Source: an uncultured Luteimonas sp.
GTDB lineage: Bacteria; Pseudomonadota; Gammaproteobacteria; Xanthomonadales; Xanthomonadaceae
Assembly (NCBI GenBank): GCA_934541015.1
Contig: CAKTDC010000002.1
Location: 93,064 to 157,063 of the forward strand
Length of the DNA: 64,000 nt
Direction of reading: 5' to 3'
In this document: piece after piece, positions 44,715 through 53,540 of the stretch
Position numbering within the stretch: position 1 is the stretch's first letter
Layout of the letters: every line of letters starts with the position of its first letter
Made by a program: the position numbers and the translations under genes
The notes under the pieces: generated by a model
The model's database searches: none
Seen by the model: the letters and a program-made list of their open reading frames with translations, nothing else
What the model was told of the DNA's origin: nothing

Positions 44715-45428
44715 ATGACGGCTTCGAAGCTTTTTCCCGATGCGCGAGCGGCGCTTTCGGGTCTGGTCGCCGATGGTCAGACACTCGCCGTCGGCGGCTT
44801 CGGCCTCTGCGGCATCCCCGAGGCGCTGATCGCGGCGCTGCGCGATTCCGGGGTGACCGGCCTGACCGCGATCTCCAACAACGCCGGCGTCGACGGCTTC
44901 GGCCTCGGCCAGCTGCTGGAGACCCGGCAGATCCGCAAGATGATCTCGTCCTACGTGGGCGAGAACAAGGAATTCGAGCGGCAGTTCCTGGCCGGCGAGC
45001 TGGAGCTGGAGTTCAACCCGCAGGGCACGCTGGCCGAGCGCCTGCGCGCCGGCGGCGCCGGCATCCCGGCGTTCTTCACCGCGACCGGCTACGGCACCGT
45101 GGTCGCCGAGGGCAAGGAAACGCGCGAGTTCGACGGCAAGCACTACGTGCTGGAGACGGCGCTGGTCGCCGATGTCTCCCTGGTCAAGGCGTGGAAGGCC
45201 GACGGCGCCGGCAACCTGCTGTTCCGCAAGACCGCACGCAACTTCAATCCCGCCTGCGCGATGGCCGGCAAGGTCTGCGTGGTGGAAGTGGAGGAGCTGG
45301 TCGAGACCGGTTCGATCGATCCCGACCAGGTCCACCTGCCGGGTATCTACGTCGACCGCATCGTGGTCAACGCCACCCCCGAGAAGCGCATCGAGCAGCG
45401 CACCGTGCGCGCAGCAGGAGACAAGTAA
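44715..45428 (+). CDS. scoA: 3-oxoacid CoA-transferase subunit A
   Basis: This 237-residue alpha subunit of succinyl-CoA:3-ketoacid CoA-transferase activates acetoacetate with succinyl-Co[20 protein letters not shown] near 27-45 is the subunit A signature, and [21 protein letters not shown] near 83 is also conserved. The ATG at 44715 follows GAGAGGACAGCC. Subunit B overlaps its end (TAATG). The acetoacetate substrate links it functionally to the FahA product encoded at the window start, though the two loci are far apart. Confidence 0.93.
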   Translation: MTASKLFPDARAALSGLVADGQTLAVGGFGLCGIPEALIAALRDSGVTGLTAISNNAGVDGFGLGQLLETRQIRKMISSYVGENKEFERQFLAGELELEFNPQGTLAERLRAGGAGIPAFFTATGYGTVVAEGKETREFDGKHYVLETALVADVSLVKAWKADGAGNLLFRKTARNFNPACAMAGKVCVVEVEELVETGSIDPDQVHLPGIYVDRIVVNATPEKRIEQRTVRAAGDK

Positions 45429-46060
45429 TGGCCTGGACCCGCGACGAAATGGCGCAGCGCGCCGCCCGTGAACTCACCGATGGCGCCTATGTGAACCTCG
45501 GCATCGGCCTGCCGACGCTGGTGGCCAACTACATTCCCGACGGCTTCGACGTATGGCTGCAGTCGGAGAACGGCCTGCTCGGCATCGGCCCGTTCCCCAC
45601 CGACGACGAGGTCGACGCCGACCTGATCAACGCCGGCAAGCAGACCGTCACCGCGCGCGTCGGCGCCAGCTACTTCGGCAGCCACGACTCCTTCGCGATG
45701 ATCCGCGGCGGCCACATCGATCTGGCGATCCTCGGCGCGATGCAGGTGACCGACAAGGGCGACCTGGCCAACTGGATGGTGCCGGGCAAGATGGTCAAGG
45801 GCATGGGCGGCGCGATGGACCTCGTGGCCGGGGTCAAGCGCATCGTGGTGCTGATGGAGCACGTGGCCAAGAGCGGCGAGCACAAGATCCTGCCCGAGTG
45901 CAACCTGCCGCTGACCGGCGTGGGCGTGGTCGACCGGATCATCACCGATCTGGCCGTGTTCGATGTCACCGACGACGGGCTGGTGCTGGTCGAATCCGCG
46001 CCCGGCGTGACCGGGGACGAGCTCAAGGCCAAGACCGGGGTTCCGTTCACGGTGCGCTGA
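45428..46060 (+). CDS. scoB: 3-oxoacid CoA-transferase subunit B
   Basis: This 210-residue beta subunit carries the catalytic glutamate in [11 protein letters not shown] near residues 45-55. [16 protein letters not shown] near 20 and [14 protein letters not shown] near 92 are conserved in the family. Its start overlaps the scoA stop by one base, ensuring coupled expression of the heterodimer. A 9-bp hairpin follows the stop and probably ends the operon. Confidence 0.94.
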   Translation: MAWTRDEMAQRAARELTDGAYVNLGIGLPTLVANYIPDGFDVWLQSENGLLGIGPFPTDDEVDADLINAGKQTVTARVGASYFGSHDSFAMIRGGHIDLAILGAMQVTDKGDLANWMVPGKMVKGMGGAMDLVAGVKRIVVLMEHVAKSGEHKILPECNLPLTGVGVVDRIITDLAVFDVTDDGLVLVESAPGVTGDELKAKTGVPFTVR

Positions 46061-46067
46061 ATCCGGG

Positions 46068-46088
46068 GAGCCCGCGGCGCGCGGGCTC
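46068..46088 (+). terminator. Hairpin terminator after scoB
   Basis: GAGCCCGCG (46068-46076) pairs with CGCGGGCTC (46080-46088) around a 3-nt loop, 8 bases after the scoB stop. The following bases contain scattered T residues only, so intrinsic termination may be weak. Confidence 0.5.
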
Positions 46089-46174
46089 CTGCATCCGGCT
46101 TCTGCGGCGTATTGGGGCTTTCCCGGGAGTTGTGCTAGTAGTACCGGATACCCGCCCGCAAGACCGGACAGATT

Positions 46175-47005
46175 GTGGATATCGAAGATGTCAGCGCCTC
46201 GTTGAAGCGTGGGGAAGAGGGCATCTTCCTTGCGACGGCCGATGCCGAGACGATTTCCTACGCGGCATCCGGCCACACGGAATGTTTCGGTGTCGAGGAC
46301 CATTCGTTCTGGTTCCGCCATCGCAATGAATGCATTTCGGCGATGGTGAGACGCCATGGCTGCGCTGGGAGCTTCCTCGACGTCGGCGGCGGCAACGGCT
46401 ATGTCGCCCAGCGCCTGCAGGCGGATGGCCACGAGGTTGTGCTGCTGGAGCCGGGTATCGAGGGGGCGCGCAACGCCAGGGTGCAGCGGGGGCTGGCGCA
46501 CGTGGCTTGCGCGACGCTGCAGTCGGCGCAATTCCATGCGGGCTGCTTCGCCGCCGCCGGATTGTTCGATGTCATCGAGCATGTCGAGGACGACCGTGCC
46601 TTCCTGAAACAGGTCCGCGAGGTGCTGGCACCGGGCGGCAAGCTGTACTTGACGGTGCCCTGCCACAAGTGGCTCTGGTCGCAGGCCGATATCGATGCCG
46701 GGCACTTCCGGCGGCATACCTATGCGTCGCTGCAGCATCTGGTCGAGGGGGCATTCCAGATCGATTACATGAGCTATTTCTTCCGCGTGCTGGTCCTGCC
46801 GCAGTATCTGCTCCGTGCTCTCCCTTATCGGCTGGGATTCGGCCGCAACGGTTCCATGCTCTCGACCGGGGCCGAGCACGGCACGGGGGAAGGCCTGGCG
46901 ACGCGAGTGGTCAGCCGGATGCTGCAGAGCGAGGTGGCTGCGGTCCAAGAGGGTAGGCCGCTGGGCCTCGGGGCAAGCTGCCTGGTGGCGGCCACGCGGA
47001 TCTGA
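46175..47005 (+). CDS. SAM-dependent methyltransferase
   Basis: This 276-residue class I methyltransferase has motif I GSFLDVGGGNGYVAQRL near residues 65-81, VVLLEPGIEGARNA near 87, AAGLFDVIEHVEDD near 127-140, and LAPGGKLYLTVPCHKWLWS near 152. The YLLRALPYRLGFG tail segment is hydrophobic and may touch the membrane. GTG 46175 is the probable start; it lacks a strong ribosome binding site. It resembles glycan or ubiquinone-type methyltransferases. Location next to other glycan genes suggests a sugar substrate, but none can be named. It converges with the WbsX-like gene after 33 bp. Confidence 0.8.
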   Translation: MDIEDVSASLKRGEEGIFLATADAETISYAASGHTECFGVEDHSFWFRHRNECISAMVRRHGCAGSFLDVGGGNGYVAQRLQADGHEVVLLEPGIEGARNARVQRGLAHVACATLQSAQFHAGCFAAAGLFDVIEHVEDDRAFLKQVREVLAPGGKLYLTVPCHKWLWSQADIDAGHFRRHTYASLQHLVEGAFQIDYMSYFFRVLVLPQYLLRALPYRLGFGRNGSMLSTGAEHGTGEGLATRVVSRMLQSEVAAVQEGRPLGLGASCLVAATRI

Positions 47006-47038
47006 GCGAACGCATCGTCTTGCCCTCCGGAGCCCAGT

Positions 47039-49120
47039 TCACACGCCAGGATCCTTGTGCGCGTAGGCGTACTCGCCCTCGGGCTCCGGCTCCCCGCACA
47101 GGCTGGCGGCCGAGGCCATGCGGTAGCCGGCCGCTGCCGCCGCCAGCGCGACGATGCGCTCGATGCCGTGGGCAAGGGTGCCGTCCACCTGGCCGGCTTC
47201 GTCCTCGAACTCCCACTCGCCCAGGTGCGCGTCGAGCAGCGGGCGCAGCGCCGGCAGGCGCAGCCAGAACATGCTGCCGGCGATGAAACGGTCGCGGGCG
47301 GTGTCCGCCGGCGGGATGCCCAGGCGGGCGGCCAGGTGCGCGACGGTGCCGGCGTTGGCGCCCCAGAAGTAGTCGAGCGGCTGGACGTGGCCCTCCGGGG
47401 CGATCAGGCCCAGTGAAGGGTCGCCGGACAGCGCCTGCAGCAGCGTGCCGGCGCGCCGCGGCGCGAGCAGGCGGTCGAGCAGTTCGCCGCGCCAGGCGTC
47501 GCCGTCGCCGCGATGGGCGGAGCGCTTGGTGTGCAGCTTGAGCACGACCTCCACGCCCTCGTCGAGCAACCGGTCGGCCACGCGCAGGAAGGGCAGGATG
47601 TCGCGGCCGCGGTTGGCGGCGACCTCGATCTCGGCATCGGCGCCGAGCCGCTGCAGGCGTTCGCGCACGGCCGCTTCGCGTTCGGGCGCCGTGGTCACGA
47701 GCAGGCGCCAGTCGATGCCGCTGGCGCGCAGCGCGGCCACGATGTCGTCGAGCAGCTCCGGGTACCAGGCGTGGACGACGGCGCAGGGGCGCGAAGCAGG
47801 CGCTGCGGCCGCGGCCGGCGCGCAGCGTTCCAGCGCCTGCGCCGTGGCATCGAGCCAGGCGTGGCCCAGCCGCGCGTCCGGCTCCAGCACCGCGCCCTCG
47901 GCCCATTCGTTCCAGGCGTTGATGAAGACCAGGCGGCGCGTGGCCGGCGCCTGTGCCAGCCGGGTGCGGATCGTGGCTTCCAGCCAGTCGCGGTAGCCGC
48001 GCGGCGAGGCGTGCAGCCAGGCGGTGCCCGAGCCGGGCCGGCGCGGCTGGTTGTCCCAGCCGCAGTTGACGCCGGGGAAGGTGCCGGCGGCCAGCGGGCG
48101 GCCGGCGAATTCGCGGGCGAGCGCGCGCCAGTCGCGCACGTGCCCGCTGAAGCCCGGGTTGAGCAGGCGCTGGCTGGCGGTGATGTCGGGTGCGTTGGCC
48201 ATGTTCGGCGGGAATTCCACCGCCGAATCGAAGCCGATGTCGGCCGGCGGCGGGCGTTCGAAGCCCTGTACGCAGGCCAAGTGGATCTCGCCGATGCCGC
48301 TGTCGCGGCACCAGGTGCGCCAGCGGGCGGCGGTGGCCTTCGGGTCCGGCAGCAGGCCCGGGCGGTAGACCAGCAGCAGCGGGCGGCCCTCGACGCGCAG
48401 GCAGCGCCGGTCGCGCAGGTAGTCGGCCACGTGGGCGATGAAGGCCAGGTCGTCGGCGGGGCTGTGCTGCTGGTCGACCAGGATGTCGTCGCCGCGCCCG
48501 TCCCAGCGCCGGCTCCACTTCTCGTTGGCCCAGCACAGGCAGAAGGGAAGGTCGAGCGCGGGGTCGGCCAGCCACTGCCGCAGCGGCGCCTCCAGCAGGG
48601 TGCGGCCGCCGAACCAGTAGAAGTAGAAGCAGAACGCGCCGATGCCGTGGCTGCGCGCCAGGCGCATCTGCTGGTGCATCACCTCGGGCAGGCGCAGGTC
48701 GTAGAAGCCCAGGTCGCCCGGCAGCCGTGGCTGGGCGTGGCCCTCGAACTGCGGCAGCGCGCGGCTGACGTTGCGCCATTCGGTGAAGCCCTTGCCCCAG
48801 GCCGCGTCGTTCTCCGGGATCGGATGGAACTGCGGCAGGTAGAAGGCGACCAGGGTCGCCGGCAGCGGCGAGGGCAGGGGCGCGCTGCGTGGCGGCCGCC
48901 AGCCGATCGCGCGGTGATCGGCGCGGTCGAACATGCGCGGCTGCACGCCGGTGCCCACCACCAGCTGTCCGCGCGGCGCGCCGGGGGCGAGGCCGGGGAA
49001 GCGGTCGAGCGCGCGCACGCGCAGGCGGTCGCGGGTGGCTTCGCGCATCGGCACCGCGCGGAACAGTGCGCGCAGGACGCGGAACAGGACGGGGCGCAGG
49101 CCGCGGGACGACTCGCTCAT
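47039..49120 (-). CDS. WbsX/GH99-like and RgpF domain glycan protein
   Basis: This 693-residue soluble protein has two glycan-related domains. Residues about 85-430 contain a WbsX-like (GH99-like) domain with AFYLPQFHPIPENDAAWGKG, FTEWRNV, FCFYFYWFGGRTLLE and FINAWNEWAEGAVLEPD. Residues about 445-690 contain a rhamnan synthesis F (RgpF) domain with RGRDILPFLRVADRL, VLKLHTKRSAHR and MFWLRLPAL. This architecture is common in O-antigen and capsule loci. An in-frame start slightly upstream (49130) is not favoured. The catalytic role is unsettled for the family; it probably takes part in building or trimming a rhamnose-type polymer. Confidence 0.85.
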   Translation of the reverse strand: MSESSRGLRPVLFRVLRALFRAVPMREATRDRLRVRALDRFPGLAPGAPRGQLVVGTGVQPRMFDRADHRAIGWRPPRSAPLPSPLPATLVAFYLPQFHPIPENDAAWGKGFTEWRNVSRALPQFEGHAQPRLPGDLGFYDLRLPEVMHQQMRLARSHGIGAFCFYFYWFGGRTLLEAPLRQWLADPALDLPFCLCWANEKWSRRWDGRGDDILVDQQHSPADDLAFIAHVADYLRDRRCLRVEGRPLLLVYRPGLLPDPKATAARWRTWCRDSGIGEIHLACVQGFERPPPADIGFDSAVEFPPNMANAPDITASQRLLNPGFSGHVRDWRALAREFAGRPLAAGTFPGVNCGWDNQPRRPGSGTAWLHASPRGYRDWLEATIRTRLAQAPATRRLVFINAWNEWAEGAVLEPDARLGHAWLDATAQALERCAPAAAAAPASRPCAVVHAWYPELLDDIVAALRASGIDWRLLVTTAPEREAAVRERLQRLGADAEIEVAANRGRDILPFLRVADRLLDEGVEVVLKLHTKRSAHRGDGDAWRGELLDRLLAPRRAGTLLQALSGDPSLGLIAPEGHVQPLDYFWGANAGTVAHLAARLGIPPADTARDRFIAGSMFWLRLPALRPLLDAHLGEWEFEDEAGQVDGTLAHGIERIVALAAAAAGYRMASAASLCGEPEPEGEYAYAHKDPGV

Positions 49121-49735
49121 CGGCGTCCACCCGCCGGCCCCGGGCGAAGCCTGATCATGTCAGGCACCGTCCGTCGTCATCCCGGTCGCCGGTGGTTGCG
49201 GCGGCGGCAGGGCACGACAATTCTGCAGGGAGGCAGGCGGCGGCATCGGGACGCATCCAGCCATGATATTTCACCGGTCCGCCGAGTGTGGCCGTGGTGA
49301 CTCCGGACAGCGCGGCTGCGGGGCAGGCCCGGCACGCCCCATCGATGCGTCAATGACGCGACTTCGTTCCGGCCGCCAGGCTCGCTCCACCGGAGGGTCG
49401 CACCTGACGCGGCAACGAGCCGCGTCCTGGCGGCCGGGGATCGCGGCCAAGCAAAACATGGATGTTCTGCGCGCGAGTCAGCCCATGGGTGAGTACGGAC
49501 CGCTTGCGCGGCATGCCGCGCGTCCGTGCGAACGCGCGGCGCGCTGCGCCGGGCTGGACCGCGGAGCGGGGCTGACCGAGCGAAGAGCGATCCCCGGCCG
49601 GCAGGGCGCGGCGTCTCTCCGATGGCCGAACCAACAATTCTCCCGCACTTGGGGGAAGAACCGTTTTCGAGCACCGGGCTGACGGGTCATCCAGGCCAGG
49701 TGACGGACCGTTTCCGGGACAGCCGAGGTGGTGCG
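49121..49735. other. Intergenic region with a possible dispersed repeat, no gene seen
   Basis: No open frame in these 615 bases has protein-like composition. A possible minus-strand -10 (TATCAT, 49263-49268) could serve the upstream WbsX-like gene. Around 49449-49530 there is a palindromic stretch with ATGGATGTTCTGCGCG and CCCATGGGTGAG, followed by CGCGGCATGCCGCG. It resembles dispersed intergenic repeats I associate with xanthomonads. This cannot be confirmed without other copies. Confidence 0.4.
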
Positions 49736-50515
49736 CTAACGCCGCGAATCCCCATGTTCCGCGTTCTCGTGCGCCTGGCCCGAGGACAGCGTCCAGCCGG
49801 AGATCTCGCCTGCGGCCCTGGCAAGCGCGCGCGAGAACGCGTCGACGACGCTGCCGGTATCGGTGGCGCCGGCGGGTTCGGCGTGCAGGAAGGTGCGCGC
49901 GGCCACGATCGACTGGTCGATGTTGTGGACCAGCTTGGCGCTGACCTCGATGGTGGCCGACGGCATGGCGCCGCCGGCGTAGTCGGCCTCGAAGCGGCGC
50001 ACGTCCAGCAGCAGCTTGTAGTCCATGGCGATGCCCGTGCCCTGGCGCGAGACCGCGGCGATGCGGCCGGAGTCCTCGAGCGTGCGCAGCAGCGCGTCCT
50101 GGAGCATGTCGGTGGGCGTGCGCGCCCAGCCGGCGCCGGCGTAGACCTGCAGCTGGTCGGGAACCGGGCGCACCGCGATGCGATAGCTGTCGATCATGCG
50201 CGCCGCGGTCGGCGCGTTGATCGACAGCTGCCAGTCCACCGCGGGCCACGACGGATCGGCCAGCACCCGCGGATCCGGCGCATAGAGGGTGGAGCGCGCG
50301 CGCTCGCTGCCGCCGCTGCCGAGGATGGAGCATCCCGCGAGCCCCAGGCACAGCAGCCCGACCGCCGCGATCTTCGCAGGGTGCCGACGGCGCAGGACCG
50401 CGGCTGCATTCCCCGACCGGCCCGCCGCATCCGCGACCCGCCCTCCGGGCCGGCTTCGTGGTCCGTTTCGGCTTCCTGCCTGCGCAGCCCGATTCCCGGT
50501 TCCCGGCTTTTCCAT
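49736..50515 (-). CDS. ABC-type transport auxiliary lipoprotein (PqiC/MlaD-associated)
   Basis: This 259-residue lipoprotein contains the ABC-type transport auxiliary domain found in PqiC-like outer-membrane partners of MCE systems. The signal peptide has an unusually long basic N-region (about 50 residues) before KIAAVGLLCLGLAGC, so a later start is possible. The domain shows YRIAVRPVPDQLQVYAGAGWARTPTDMLQDAL near 115-145 and DYKLLLDVRRFEADY near 170, as in the family. The ATG at 50515 overlaps the MlaD-like gene stop (TGATG). It is the last gene of the operon. Confidence 0.8.
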   Translation of the reverse strand: MEKPGTGNRAAQAGSRNGPRSRPGGRVADAAGRSGNAAAVLRRRHPAKIAAVGLLCLGLAGCSILGSGGSERARSTLYAPDPRVLADPSWPAVDWQLSINAPTAARMIDSYRIAVRPVPDQLQVYAGAGWARTPTDMLQDALLRTLEDSGRIAAVSRQGTGIAMDYKLLLDVRRFEADYAGGAMPSATIEVSAKLVHNIDQSIVAARTFLHAEPAGATDTGSVVDAFSRALARAAGEISGWTLSSGQAHENAEHGDSRR

Positions 50516-51438
50516 CACGGTTCGAACTCCTTCGGCCCGTCGCGGCCCAGCAGGTAGCGCGCGGGATTGGCATCGAGGCGGTCGCTGATGCGGCGCAGGT
50601 CGCGGATCAGGCCGCGCAGCTCCGACAGGGTCGGGCCGAGCTGGCCCAGGCCGTCATTGGCGAAGCTGTTGATGGCGCCACGGTTCTCGTTGAGGATCGC
50701 GTCGGCGCCCCTGGCGGCCGAATCCATCCGCGCCAGCGTGCTCTCCAGGCGCGCGATCAGGTCCGGCAGCTTCTGCACCAGTTCGCGGTCCAGGCTGGTC
50801 ATCGCGGTGTTGGTGGTCGCCAGCGTGCGTTCGAGCTGTTCGCTGGCGCGGCGGGTGTTGACGATCATCTGGCCCAGGTCCTCGCCCTGTCCGGCGATCA
50901 CGCCGGTCATGGTCTCGAGGTTCTCCAGCGTGCTGGAGATGCGCGCCACGTTCTCCTCGCTCAGCGCCAGGTCGAGGCGTTCGACCAGGCGGTTGGCGGT
51001 GTCGGCGATGTTCTGCAGCGCCGAGGGCGCGGTCTGGATCGTCGGCGGCTCGCCCTCGCGCCGCGGGCGGAGTTCGGCCGCGCCGGGGCTGCCGCCGGTG
51101 AGCTGGATGATGGGCGGGCCGGTCAGGCTGGTCATCGACAGCCGCGCTCGGGTGTCGGTGCGCACCGGCGTGGACGAGTGCAGGCGCAGGCGGGCGATGA
51201 CGTTGCGCGGATCGTCCGGTTCGAGCATCAGATTGTCCACCGTGCCCACGGCGATACCGTTGTACTGCACGCTGCTGCCCTCGGTCAGGCCGGTGACCGG
51301 CTCGTTGAAGACCACCCGGTAGACCCGCCAGTCGCGGTCGGAGGTGTACTTCGCCGCCCACAGCGCGAACAGCAGCAGGAACAGCGTCACCACGATGGTG
51401 AATGCGCCGATCAGGACGTAATTGGCCTTGGTTTCCAT
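50515..51438 (-). CDS. mlaD: MCE-family lipid-binding protein (MlaD-like)
   Basis: This 307-residue inner-membrane-anchored MCE protein has TM near residues 7-30 (ANYVLIGAFTIVVTLFLLLF). The MCE domain, about 38-120, contains VYRVVFNEPVTGLTEGSSVQYNGIAVGTVDNL. A long C-terminal helical region (about 150-290) contains repeated leucine-rich heptads that could form the hexameric tunnel. It carries lipids between inner and outer membranes. It belongs to an operon with an ATPase, a STAS-permease and a PqiC-type lipoprotein, resembling Mla but without MlaC in the window. Confidence 0.88.
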   Translation of the reverse strand: METKANYVLIGAFTIVVTLFLLLFALWAAKYTSDRDWRVYRVVFNEPVTGLTEGSSVQYNGIAVGTVDNLMLEPDDPRNVIARLRLHSSTPVRTDTRARLSMTSLTGPPIIQLTGGSPGAAELRPRREGEPPTIQTAPSALQNIADTANRLVERLDLALSEENVARISSTLENLETMTGVIAGQGEDLGQMIVNTRRASEQLERTLATTNTAMTSLDRELVQKLPDLIARLESTLARMDSAARGADAILNENRGAINSFANDGLGQLGPTLSELRGLIRDLRRISDRLDANPARYLLGRDGPKEFEP

Positions 51439-51439
51439 G

Positions 51440-52240
51440 TCAGGTCTCCTTGCCGGCGGCGCCGCGCGCCGCGCGCCCGCGGGGGCCGTGGAAATAATCC
51501 TGCACCCAGGGATGGTCGAACCGCTCGATCTCCGCGATCGGCGCCACCGCGACCACCTTCCTGTCGGCCAGCACCGCGACCCGGTCGCAGATAGCGTACA
51601 GGGTGTCGAGGTCATGGGTGATGAGGAACACGGTCAGCCCCAGCGCCTGCTGCAGGGTGCGGATCAGCCGGTCGAAGGCGGCGGCGCCGATGGGATCGAG
51701 CCCGGCGGTGGGTTCGTCGAGGAACAGCAGGGGCGGATCCAGCGCCAGCGCGCGCGCCAGGCCGGCGCGCTTGCGCATGCCGCCGGAGAGCTGCGAGGGC
51801 AGCTTGGCGACCGCATCGGCCGGCAGCCCGGCCAGCTTCACCTTCAGCAGGGCCAGCTCGCGGCGCAGGGTCTCGGGCAGGTCCGGGAAGTGCTCCTTCA
51901 GCGGCACCTGCACGTTCTCTCCCACCGTCAGCGAGGAGAACAGCGCGCCATCCTGGAACAGTACGCCGGTATTGCGCTCCACGTGCGTGCGCGCCGCCGC
52001 ACTGTCGGAGGCGGCGTCCACGCCAAGCACCTCGATCCGGCCGGCATCGGGCCTGCGCAGCCCGATGATGCTGCGCATCAGCACCGACTTGCCCGAACCC
52101 GAGCCGCCAACGATCCCCAGGATCTCCCCGGTCCGCACGTCCAGGTCCAGCTCCTCGTGCACCACCTGCTGGCCGAACTGCGTGCGCAGCCCGCGCACCC
52201 GCACCGCCGGCGAGGCGTCCGCACCGCTCCCGCTCACCAC
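51440..52240 (-). CDS. mlaF: ABC transporter ATPase (MlaF-like)
   Basis: This 266-residue ABC ATPase has Walker A GGSGSGKSVLMR near residues 45-56, Q-loop FQDGALFSSLTV near 96, signature LSGGMRKRAGLARAL near 149-163, Walker B PLLFLDEPTAGLDPI near 169-183 and switch ITHDLDTLYAIC near 207. LSGGM with KRAGLAR is typical of MlaF/Mce ATPases. GTG codons at 52240 and 52237 are alternative starts; both overlap the permease stop at 52234. It energises lipid transport with the MlaE-type permease. Confidence 0.9.
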   Translation of the reverse strand: MVSGSGADASPAVRVRGLRTQFGQQVVHEELDLDVRTGEILGIVGGSGSGKSVLMRSIIGLRRPDAGRIEVLGVDAASDSAAARTHVERNTGVLFQDGALFSSLTVGENVQVPLKEHFPDLPETLRRELALLKVKLAGLPADAVAKLPSQLSGGMRKRAGLARALALDPPLLFLDEPTAGLDPIGAAAFDRLIRTLQQALGLTVFLITHDLDTLYAICDRVAVLADRKVVAVAPIAEIERFDHPWVQDYFHGPRGRAARGAAGKET

Positions 52241-53352
52241 CCCATCTCCATGAACCAGATCGCCGCCAGCGCATCGATGATGATCACCAGCGAGATCGTC
52301 TGCACCACGCTGGAAGTGGTGCGTTCGCCCACCGACTGCGCCGTGCCCTTGACCTGCATCCCCTCCAGGCAGCCGATCAGCCCGATCACCAGCGCGAACA
52401 CGGGCGCCTTGGCCATGCCGATCAGGAAGTGGCGCAGCTCCATCTGGTCCTGCATGCGCGCCAGGTAGGCCTGCGGCGGGATGTCGAGGCTGAAGGCGCC
52501 AACGCTCAGGCCGCCGAGCAGGCCGGCGAGCATGGCGATGAAGGTCAGCAGCGGCAGCATGATCAGCAGCGCCAGCAGCCGCGGGATCACCAGCAGCTCC
52601 ATCGGGTCCAGCCCGAGCGCGCGGATCGCGTCGACCTCCTCGCGGCTGACCATCGAGCCGATCTGCGCGGTGAACGCGCTGGCGGTGCGCCCGGCCAGCA
52701 GGATCGCGGTGAGCAGCACGCCGAACTCGCGGAGGAAGGCGATGCTGACCAGTTCCACCACGAAAATCGTGGCGCCGAAATCGGCCAGGATCTGTGCGCC
52801 GAGGAAGGCGATGACCGCGCCGACGAGGAACGACAGCAGGGCGACCAGCGGCACCGCGTCCAGGCCCACCTGCTCCATGTGGTGCACGGTGGGGGTGGCC
52901 CGGAACCGCGCCGGCTGCCGCAGCGTGCGCAGCAGCTTGGCCAGCGCCTCGCCCAGGAAGCTGACCAGCTCGATGATTTCCTTGCCGTTGCCGTGGACTC
53001 CGCGGCCCAGGCGCGCCAGCGCGGCGGTGAATCCGTATTCGCGCCGCGTCCGCGGCCGCTCGTCGTGGACGTCCTCGATTGCGCCGACCAGGGCCACGTG
53101 CTCGTCGCGGAAGCGGAAGCCGCCGAAGTCCAGGCTGCGCCGGTCGGCGAAGCGGAGCAGCTGCAGCACGCCGAGCGAATCCAGGCGTTCGACGCCGGCG
53201 GCGTCGACCGTCCGCGTGTCCTCCGGTGCGGTCTGGAGGACCGGCCCGATCTGCGTGGCGTGCTCCAGCGTCCAGCGTCCGCCGAGCACCAGCCGGGTCC
53301 GGTCGTTGCGGTCGGCATCGGCCTGTGGGGCTGTGGGGGCAGGAGGCGTCAT
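52234..53352 (-). CDS. mlaE: STAS domain-MlaE fusion permease
   Basis: This 372-residue inner-membrane permease of the MlaE family has an N-terminal STAS-like domain (about 20-110, LVLGGRWTLEHATQI ... VDAAGVERLDSLGVLQLLRF), which takes the place of a separate MlaB. The MlaE core follows from about 120, with EQVGLDAVPLVALLSFLVGAV, ALGLDPMELLVIPRLLALLI and FGLIGCLEG-like motifs (VIGLIGCLEGMQV) and five to six helices. ATG 53352 is favoured. It is the first gene of the operon mlaE-mlaF-mlaD-lipoprotein. Confidence 0.9.
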   Translation of the reverse strand: MTPPAPTAPQADADRNDRTRLVLGGRWTLEHATQIGPVLQTAPEDTRTVDAAGVERLDSLGVLQLLRFADRRSLDFGGFRFRDEHVALVGAIEDVHDERPRTRREYGFTAALARLGRGVHGNGKEIIELVSFLGEALAKLLRTLRQPARFRATPTVHHMEQVGLDAVPLVALLSFLVGAVIAFLGAQILADFGATIFVVELVSIAFLREFGVLLTAILLAGRTASAFTAQIGSMVSREEVDAIRALGLDPMELLVIPRLLALLIMLPLLTFIAMLAGLLGGLSVGAFSLDIPPQAYLARMQDQMELRHFLIGMAKAPVFALVIGLIGCLEGMQVKGTAQSVGERTTSSVVQTISLVIIIDALAAIWFMEMGW

Positions 53353-53540
53353 GCGTGCGTGCGCGGCGGGGCGGGGAGGGTGCCGGGCGAGGATATCAGG
53401 CCGCCGGCGGACGCCATGGATGTGGCGTCGACCATGTGAAGGCGTCAAACGGGAGTGGACGTCCGCCGCGGCCGCGGATGCGTCGCCGCTGCGCCGGCTC
53501 CGCTGCTGCCGCCGGCGCGGCGACATGCGATCCTGTCGCG

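Noticed and set aside
49263-49682. Open frames in the 49.1-49.7 kb gap (both strands)
   Set aside because: Composition matches noncoding high-GC DNA, with no ribosome binding site or recognisable motif.
53079-53540. N-terminal extension of the ThrE-type gene
   Set aside because: The upstream part lies antisense to the STAS-MlaE gene and has Arg/Pro/Ala shadow composition; the family N-terminus begins at 53541.
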